Positions 56,901 to 64,000 of a DNA stretch of 64,000 bases are shown here, in pieces. This stretch comes from Pycnopodia helianthoides. Its lineage: Eukaryota > Echinodermata > Asteroidea > Forcipulatida > Asteriidae. The number at the start of each line of letters is the position of its first letter. The stretch's first letter is position 1. The notes under the pieces were generated by a model. That model did no database searches. It was not told where the DNA came from and was given only the letters and a program-made list of their open reading frames with translations. The position numbers were made by a program, and so were the translations under genes. Where the stretch lies: the NCBI GenBank assembly GCA_032158295.1, contig CM063250.1:7117001-7181000 (forward strand), in the 5' to 3' direction.

Positions 56901-57741
56901 ATACTCAAATTGAAATTCTTCACCAACGGGACATGATCAATTAAAATGTTAGTGGAATACAAAAAAACGGGCATTGACAACACGTGTAAATCTTTGAATA
57001 GGCCTATTCATATTATTTTGCGATGACGCAAGTTTGCACATTTACATGTTCAACATAAACTTCTAAGCACTGTTGAAGCTGTAGTATTGAACTGGGGGTA
57101 ATGGGTTCCTGATTAGATACCATAATTATCCTCAATCGGAGATACAGGTTCTAGGCAGGGTAACAAAATATCTCAATCGATAATCGTTTCTTGTCAGTGT
57201 CGGTCAAAGTTTTTCTGTGAACAGTACTTTTATATTAGATGGAGAGTTCCGATCGGGGTAAACCAACTGACCGAACTATGTATAGTCTTGATTGGCGACG
57301 CTAGTTTTTGTATTTTAATCACCGGTAGTGGGTGCACATCAACTGACTTGGAGGGACTGGACAAGTCTATGAATCTGGATCCAGACGTTTGTTTGATGCA
57401 TATCTCTTCTCCAGTAATGTGTATGTGATATCGGCGACAGTGTAGGCAACTTTAACAAGAACGTCGCCAATCAAGGCTAAACTATGTACAGAGCTTGAAA
57501 ACAACAGTCTCTTTTCAATGTCAACCTCAATATCGGTAAGTAGTAACTGGTTTCTTTCTTTTCTGTTTTAGGTGAAATAGCCACCTTCAACTGTAGGCGA
57601 CTTTTCCATGATCGAAGAGCATACACTGTTTCGGAAGCAGGGCGCCGCCATCTTGAAGGTGGCTACATGGATTGGGATGAGGTACAATCGCGCATGCGCA
57701 TTCTGCGAAAGAATCTTCACGGCATCGAGACTTCAGTCTGA
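53964..57741 (+). CDS. BBOX1: Gamma-butyrobetaine hydroxylase-like gene, copy 2 (five exons, N-terminal frame break)
   Basis: Exons: 53,964-54,507; 54,945-55,050; 55,647-55,846; 56,696-56,862; 57,572-57,741, matching copy 1 exactly in structure. From the ATG at 53,964 the frame hits TAG at codon 28. A single missing base at ~54,048 relative to copy 1 both creates the stop and shifts the frame, and exon 1 is 544 nt against 545. After that point everything is intact: WLRDNCRCPQC, HND, LFHDRR, and the C-terminal RRHLEGGYMDWDEV that copy 1 has lost, ending at TGA. Allowing for the missing base, the product would be ~395 residues, close to the 387 of human BBOX1. Confidence 0.8.
55145..55400 (+). 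mobile_element. tRNA-Glu-like SINE in intron 2 of copy 2
   Basis: Same insertion as at 49,998, so it predates the duplication. This copy keeps CAGTCCCTACCTAACTGCGT, deleted in copy 1. Confidence 0.75.
56110..56440. mobile_element. ~330-bp insertion present only in duplication unit 2
   Basis: Starts GATGTGACCTGTGACATGTT and ends near CAAATGTAACATGGTC, weakly inverted. Unit 1 reads across the corresponding site at ~50,925. The element class is unknown. Confidence 0.5.
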
Positions 57742-57909
57742 TTCAGTGTTTTATTGAAATCCATAAGTCCGTCGTTACCTTCCAGGAGTCGAGAGTCCCG
57801 TCTTTGATGATTATTAACCTTTAATGAGCGAGAAATTTTCTCGATAATATCAAAAGCATGATCAATTTTTTACCATTATGCTTTAATGCATAATGTACGT
57901 TTTCTTTTG

Positions 57910-57915
57910 AATAAA
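57910..57915 (+). terminator. Candidate polyadenylation signal of BBOX1-like copy 2
   Basis: AATAAA 169 bases after the stop. The same place in copy 1 (~52,935) reads AATAAT. Confidence 0.45.
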
Positions 57916-58131
57916 AGAATGGTTGTATATTAACTGTACAGCTTTCATTGTGGCCAAGATATAGAAAGACAAAAATTGGGTCATTGTCTACCTGTTGAAA
58001 ACAACAGAAAATGTTCGGAACAATTTTTGTACTCATATTTTTAAATTTCTCTCTTTAACCCAAAATGTCTTTCTATCTAGTGTACTATAGATAAGAACGA
58101 GTCTATATAATCAGTTCATATAAAGACACTT

Positions 58132-58488
58132 TTAAAGGTATTATACAGGATTGGTAGAGCTGACAAAACAGTCGCAAACAAAGTTCATGTTTTGTGTGAT
58201 TAACCATGAAATAACAAACCTGTGAAAATTTGAGCTCAATTGGTCATCGAGGTCACGAGAAAATAGTGAAAAGAGACCATATGTGTTTTCTGTTTTTCAA
58301 ACATCGAGTTTATTATCGCGCGCGACAAAAACTATTGTTTTACTCATTTCTCAGAAACGATAGCATTTTAGGCAGAAATATTTTAAGGAACCCTTTCTAC
58401 CATTACTTACTTTAAATCATGTAAGTTATGTGTGAATCTGTGAACATTTGTGTTTTTCGATCTTACCAATAGTGTACAGGGCCTTTAA
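58132..58488 (-). mobile_element. TTAA-flanked MITE with mixed ends, inserted in unit 2
   Basis: The right end (ACCAATAGTGTACAGGGCCT then TTAA) and interior are family A in reverse. The left end (AGGTATTATACAGGATTGGT, GAGCTGACAAAACAG) matches the element at 10,233. The insertion is absent from unit 1 (53,148). Confidence 0.85.
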
Positions 58489-60142
58489 AGAACAACATAT
58501 CGTTGTCCGTTCACACACTAAGGAAGGTCGTTAACGAGTTTTTGTATAATTAGTAATTACAGTCGTACGCATTTATAACAAAAGCACATTAACAATCTTC
58601 ATTTGGCTTTATTACCACAATCAATAACTGAAGGATAGATTCATAAGTATAGATTAGGTTAATTTGAAATTTTATTTTTTGAGGATCGATGCGCGATTCG
58701 GAAGGACCAGGACACATTGATCGCCCAGCACGCCACAGGCACAAAAAGTCAGAGAGTTTTTTTAAATTAAATTTACTATGCCAATGCTAGTAATTATGAC
58801 TGTACATTGGAGATTATATTTTAATGTCAAATTTTGTTCAATCAACCAATACAGTGCAGTTTACTGTGTTAAAGGTGAGCTAGTTTCCCGTACCATTTCG
58901 CTCTAAAACAAGAAAATGCATGGTTAGTATGTATGTTAGTATTATATTTGTATCAATTAATATAAAGATAGCTTTTGAAAAAATCTGTCGGTAAGGGATT
59001 TTATTTTGCATGAATGGTTAATAAAGCAGACCATACGTCTATGTTTTCCCATCCAGGAAATAGTATTGTCTCTAGAGGGCGCTTATAGATAGACATTGTA
59101 ACGCAAAATCGTTTCGCTTTTATCGACCGGTTGTTTGAGTTCAGATAATCTGAATACTTATCATAGGGCCTAGTCTTTGATACAAGACCGTCACATTTAC
59201 ATTGTGAACTAATTTCAACTACAGAGGGAGATGTGTGGCATGAATGTATCACCGTTATAAAAACGAGCACCTTGGCTAAAGGCTAACACTCGGTCACTGA
59301 ACGCGCGATCCTTGGTTCTGCGCTGTCAAGTCGCAATGTATGACTGCCCCGCCTCATGTCCCGCTGGCTATGTGGGAAGACAACAGAGACTCGAAATCAC
59401 CTCAAGGCGCAGCTTAAAGTCTGTGTCCAGCCCCGCTGTGCAGAATGGATTTAGGTAATGGAGCGAACGAAGAACGATGCATTTATATGGTTCTATGGTG
59501 ATACTTTTCCCAATTGTAAAACCCCGTTCTGTAAACAACAGAGTCCCATCACCAATAATAAGTATGGGCAAAAGGGAAATAATGGACTCGGGTAGAACAG
59601 AGGGAAGAATGATATAATCCGGCAGTAGAGGTAGGGCTGTATTCCTAATCAATGTCCAAATCACTTGTCTATTATATTAATGAGAATATCTCTATACTAG
59701 TAACAGATATACATTATCTGTACATAAAATGTATATACATCTTAGCAGTAAAGATATTTAGTGTATATAAAAGCTATAACTCTTTCTCTTACTCTATGGT
59801 CCTAATCAATGGCACAATCATCTATCTATTAATTTATGATAATATCTCCATTAATGTTAACAGATAAACATTATTGGTATTTATACCTAATTGTATACAC
59901 ATCTTAGCAGTAAAGATATTTAGTGCAACATAATAGCTATAACTCTATCCCAAACCTCTATGAATAACTAGTTAAATCTATTAGATTTCACAGTGCATAT
60001 ATATCTATTGATAATAGAGTTGAATAATGCCTACTTTATATGCTCTCAGAAGAGAGATATCATTATTTCTCAATGAGGAATGTGTCATAGAACTGTACTT
60101 GGGATTTTAAACGACTCTGTGCGAGTGATCATCTGGTGTAAT
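58489..60142. other. Sequence inserted in duplication unit 2, unassigned
   Basis: No recognisable coding exon. A GC-richer block at 59,290-59,450 (CTGAACGCGCGATCCTTGGT) stands out against the AT-rich background. With the two MITEs it forms the ~2.7-kb stretch that separates unit 2 from its tail. Confidence 0.4.
59643..59970. repeat. Direct duplication of a ~162-bp AT-rich segment
   Basis: TCCTAATCAATG begins each half (59,643 and 59,805), and CATCTTAGCAGTAAAGATAT with TTTAGTG is shared near each end. Confidence 0.75.
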
Positions 60143-60532
60143 TTAAAGGGCACGTTGCCTTCGGATAGTGCGCTTTTGGGCTCTGATAAGAAGCGTTCGT
60201 TATGCAAAGAACATGTTGGAAAAATAATTTAAAAGAGGAATATAATTTTTGTTCTCAAATATCCCCTTGAATTTGTGTATTTTTTGTGTAATTTCATGAA
60301 ACACGGTCCGCTGTTTTGTAGAACCAAATATTTGACTCCACAAAATGGCGGATCGTATGTTCCGCTGGTTGTATTTCCAGAGGCAAATTTATGTTTTGTT
60401 TTTTTAAATCTCTACTCACTACAACAAACTGTAGGTGTTTTAGTGCATTAAAAACTCTTTACAAAGGGATAAGGAGTAATTCCAAACAGCAACATTTCGA
60501 TAGATTTGAAGGTAATGTGCGTGCCCCTTTAA
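60143..60532. mobile_element. TTAA-flanked MITE, distinct ends
   Basis: TTAAAGGGCACGTTGCCTTC at the left opposes GAAGGTAATGTGCGTGCCCC then TTTAA at the right. The interior differs from family A. Confidence 0.8.
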
Positions 60533-60663
60533 TGAAGTTCCTCAATTCGGGTACACTGTAACCTCGATTAGTCCATCTCCTTCAATTGGGGGTGTTGAGA
60601 CAAGACTATCGTGTACACTATGGTGTTCTCGGCCCGGTTACGACCCACCCAAATACACTAAGG

Positions 60664-60817
60664 CCGTATCCGAATTGGCGGCTACAGCTAACGGCTACGA
60701 CTGTTGCTATGGGTGTTGCTAAGAACGTCCTATACTTCAACCATGGAGCTATACTTCAACGCATGATGACGCGGAAATCTAGCCGTAGCCGTAGCTGTAG
60801 CCGCCACTTTGGACACA
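60664..60817. mobile_element. Short MITE with GC-rich inverted ends
   Basis: TCCGAATTGGCGGCTACAGC opposes GTAGCCGCCACTTTGGACAC. It is related to 47,675-47,800 and also shares CTATACTTCAAC in the interior (GAAGTATAG in the other). Confidence 0.7.
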
Positions 60818-61010
60818 AACACGCTATTTGAAGTCTCTCATTCCATTTGAAAGGCCGCCTACTTTTTATTTTTTTTAAAGGATACATTTTAACGATCTCT
60901 GACGACAAAAATAAATGTTAGATAAGATAAGATCGTACTTTAGCACACCGACAAAACACACAGAAAAATGCTGGCGACCATCTGAAAAATAGCCCGCCGG
61001 TAGTCTTGAA

Positions 61011-64000
61011 AAATGCGTCTAGCGGCCATTAAAAAAGAAAAGAAAAAAAGGTCCTCCTTCCCTTTTTCAAAAAAGGCAGGACGCTAAACATGTTTTTTGT
61101 TATTTTATTTTACCTTACATTGCTATTCAACACGATTATAAATTAGTCATTTTGCATGTGTACGTTACTTTCAGGATTGGAGCAATTTATATAAATACTT
61201 CCCGTTTTGTTGTTGAATGGGATCACAGGACGCTTTTCACAATCAAACAGTCGGAGCTTAAGTAAAGGAAATTGTGTTCTTTTTTTGGTGCCGATCATAA
61301 ATCAAGTAGAACATATCCCGGCTATATTTGGTGCATACTGAATGGTGCAAGAATGCAGTTGTTTATACATGTGAAGTAATATTAGCGTTCTTCGTAAGCG
61401 GGGAAAAAGACTAGTCGTTCAATGGTTCAATTGTGACGCGAGTACCAGTGAGTAAGCGTCCCAATTATTTACAAAAATATTATTAAGTTGACGTAATTAA
61501 AAAATGTATAAAAACACAAACAAAACCATAAAATGGCAGTCTTTTTTTAGGCCAACAATGTTTGCAAAATCTTGTGGGTTTTGTTTTAAACACAGGGTTC
61601 ATATTTTATGTTTATTTTTTCATTTACCTGCTCAATATCTTGAATTTAAACAATAATGTCTCTTATCAAAATTAAACCATAAGGCTTTTGTAACACCCCC
61701 CCCCCCAGAATGGATTGCCCTGCTGAGAAAAAAAAACATATCTTTGTGTACAGGCAAAAGTTATAGCGAAGAATTAACCATACTTTTGAAGGGGTGCCCA
61801 CTTATAACAATATGCATAGAGAGCAGGGTTAACTGTGGACAATGGGGGTAAAATGTAGAAATGTAGAAATGTAGAAAATGCAGCTGAGGGCATCGCTTAT
61901 TTGTAACTATACTGTCAACTGCTTTATGCTCTGGTTAAATCTATTCATCCAGTTTTGTTATGGTTTGGTTTACACGCATGAATGGCTCATTGTCTTGTGT
62001 GTGTGGGTTGACCTCAGTGGTTGACCTCAAAATCTGCACGGGTGTTATTTTTCCTGCAGCAGAACCAACTGGAACTGACTGAATCCCATGGGTGAGTACA
62101 TTTTCCCTGCATTCGTCAAATTAATTAAGGTTCCATAAACAAACGTTTCACTTCATTCACAACCGGTGGAACCGGGGGTAGTTTCTTCAGATGAAAGAAA
62201 AGTCACTGAGGAATTCAGCGTGTGTGTGTCATAACATAGTCATAGTTGTGGTGGTGGGGCCATCCACGTGCGTAGCACTATGGGGTGCACTTCTGTCATG
62301 CACTTGCAGTCTTGCATGAGTTCGTGATCTGTGTGTGAGTCGAGTGTCGGTGGTGCAGCCAGACATTTCGATATCACTCTGAAATCCATACTAGAAATAT
62401 TATCGTCTAAGTACACAGTACATCATGGAGAATAATATAGATACAGCCGAGGGTTTGTCAATAACAAATTTTTAGTGAATAAACTTCACCCCTTTTGGGT
62501 GCACTTTGACGTGTAGAAAAAAAACCTGGCATCGTACATGTACAATAATTCGACCGTCCGTGTGAAGCTATGAAGAGCTGTGCTGTAAACACGTTATTTT
62601 GACAGTTAACGGATCAATTACTGTATAAAGGGTGTAACGGGGAATCGTCACGAATTCAGCGATCGAAATGGCAATTTTTAGAAAGGACGGTTTTGACGTG
62701 CCCGGTGGAATATAATTACTTCAGGCAAGTCAGCTACATGGTGCTGTAAATACAAGGGCTACTGGAATTTCTGTACACTCGGCTAACTATAAATATGTAC
62801 AGTGATGATGATTTTGATTTTGACGAAGAAGAAGAAGAAGGTAAGGAGGCATTGATAACCGATTTATAGATAAATACAGATATTTCTCAACGGTATCTTC
62901 AAATAAAAAACTTTACAGTAAAGTCTACTCATATTTGTCAATGATGTATTACTCAAAAACGTCGATGTCTATTCGAATCACAATGACATTATACTCGTGT
63001 TTTACAGCGGGTTGTCTGTTTCTACAGAAGATAGTTTAACTGGAGAACAACACTTTCCTGCTACCATTTTTGAAGGCCAAATTCTTCCTTATAAAGATTG
63101 TGCACTAAGTCCTTGAGGAAGGATAATAATAGGTCCATCCCTGATGCGCAGTTACAACTCATCTGAAGAACTTGAGCCATTCAACATCTCAAGGTGTACC
63201 CTTTTAGTCGTCTATCTCTCAAACAGAGAGGAGTTGAAAGTAGACTTGACTCCAAAACCTCAGAACCATCACCAATTTTAGCCAACTTAAAATCAATCTT
63301 TCGTAAACTTGAAATGATTACGACGAAGAATGTTGAATGAACCGACTTTAACTTAAGCAGAGGTGCTTTCGTTTTTATGACAGATGAAAGGTTAGCGTTC
63401 ATTCAGACGAAACTAAACTCTCGATTTCCAAGAAGCTTGATTGAGAATGTGGGACTTAAGGTCAAAATTTCAATTGAGTTTCAAAGGACTTACTATTTTA
63501 CTACACAAGGAAACAAGGCCTGTGTTAAGTGTCGGTGGTTTTTGCCGTGTTTATTGTTTAAACATTTATTGGGGGGTTTTCCTTTCGCGAATCCGGTTTT
63601 CAATTTGGTTCGTTGTGAACATGCCAGACGGAAAAACTTGTACCAATTTAATACTGTTCCATTCGTTGGTGACAACTCATAGAGGCATTCATCTAATCAC
63701 ATCCATTGTTTAAACTGGCAGTGGTGAAATAAATGATAAATTGTCGTGACAAACCATTTTTATAATCATGCGGCTACAAACCAGACAGTCACGCATTGTG
63801 CCTGGACGAAACTCTCATTTGACCATACAGAAATAACGGCTTGCCCTGTTCACTGACGATACAATTAGACTGACGTGCATTATTGGTTGAGTATTTCTCA
63901 TTATGACATGAGCGTGGGATAAACATGTACTGATGATTGTTTTCATAGTACCAGGCTAACTATTTTTCTACATAATAGCTCAAGGTTTGCTCTACCAACA
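61011..64000. other. 3' end of window, mostly unassigned
   Basis: Apart from the candidate first exon at 62,795, only short frames of no recognised family are present. A GCAG acceptor-like site at ~62,060 and GTGAGT at 62,092 bracket a 30-base stretch that could be a 5'UTR exon of the same gene. A GTAGAAAT triplication lies at 61,855-61,880 and a poly-C tract at ~61,697. Confidence 0.35.
62795..62840 (+). CDS. Candidate first coding exon of an unidentified + strand gene
   Basis: ATG opens MYSDDDFDFDEEEEE and reaches a strong GTAAGG donor after 46 nt, in phase 1. An acidic N-terminus of this kind is common in nuclear proteins, but none is recognised. No following exon could be identified before the window ends. 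A simple GAA repeat could mimic it. Confidence 0.4.

Larger units (their letters stand above)
53411..61010 (+). repeat. Tandem segmental duplication, unit 2 (carries BBOX1-like copy 2, with a 2.7-kb insertion)
   Basis: It aligns with 47,985-53,148 as far as 58,130. A foreign stretch (58,131-60,840) interrupts it, and the unit tail resumes at 60,841 (GATACATTTTAACGATCTCT) to ~61,010. It also has ~145 bp extra at 53,460-53,605 and ~330 bp extra at 56,110-56,440 relative to unit 1. Confidence 0.8.

Noticed and set aside
59368..59664. Minus-strand frame of 98 codons rich in Ile/Leu
   Set aside because: No recognised domain, no splice context, and it lies in unassigned AT-rich inserted DNA.
63377..63682. 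Frame of 101 codons on the + strand
   Set aside because: No family recognised and overlapping frames of similar length exist. Not enough to call a gene.

Overview
The window is a piece of a eukaryotic (animal) genome. Genes are split into many short exons with GT/AG introns, intronic DNA is AT-rich, and transposon fossils are dense. The main gene is a titin-family giant muscle kinase, and a tandem pair of gamma-butyrobetaine hydroxylase genes follows. A titin-like layout together with tRNA-derived SINEs and TTAA-flanked MITEs fits a marine invertebrate deuterostome. An echinoderm, perhaps a sea star, is my best guess, but this is inference from gene style and repeats, not a species call.

Region 1 (1-44,082, + strand): the 3' half of a titin-type gene, entered inside an FnIII exon and complete at its C-terminus. 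Before the kinase the order is Fn-Fn-Ig-Ig-Fn-Fn-Fn-Ig-Ig-Fn-Fn-Ig-Ig-Fn. A kinase domain follows (15,232-18,283) with a basic, likely autoinhibitory tail (18,557-19,685). After it come nine Ig domains of the M-band type. A single 3,969-nt exon (31,391-35,359) between the fifth and sixth of these encodes a Ser/Thr-Pro/Arg-rich disordered repeat region. The last exon ends at a TAA at 44,080-44,082, with an AATAAA at 44,875. Unlike vertebrate titin kinase, this kinase keeps HLDLK and DFG, so it looks catalytically competent. Several exons (13.1-14.3 kb, 22.3-22.9 kb, perhaps 28.2 kb, 39.1 kb) show single- or two-base frame slips inside otherwise conserved domains. That pattern suggests residual assembly indels more than a dead gene.

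Region 2 (introns): the intron at 1,722-5,418 holds a 3.4-kb element with ~235-bp terminal inverted repeats. It carries a broken minus-strand protein of a repetitive family that I associate with invertebrate genomes but cannot name. Other introns hold a family of TTAA-flanked MITEs, tRNA-Leu-like SINEs, several minisatellites and a ~200-bp tandem array.

Region 3 (44,083-47,985): 3'UTR and intergenic DNA, with hairpins, a 15-bp minisatellite, a promoter-like patch and a MITE.

Region 4 (about 47,985-61,010): a tandem duplication of a ~5.4-kb unit, each copy with a five-exon gamma-butyrobetaine hydroxylase (carnitine synthesis) gene. Copy 1 has a one-base deletion near its C-terminal end and copy 2 has one near its N-terminal end, so neither reads through as assembled. 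Insertions present in only one copy give a relative chronology of transposition.

Region 5 (61,010-64,000): mostly unassigned, with one plausible first coding exon (62,795-62,840) of another + strand gene with an acidic N-terminus.
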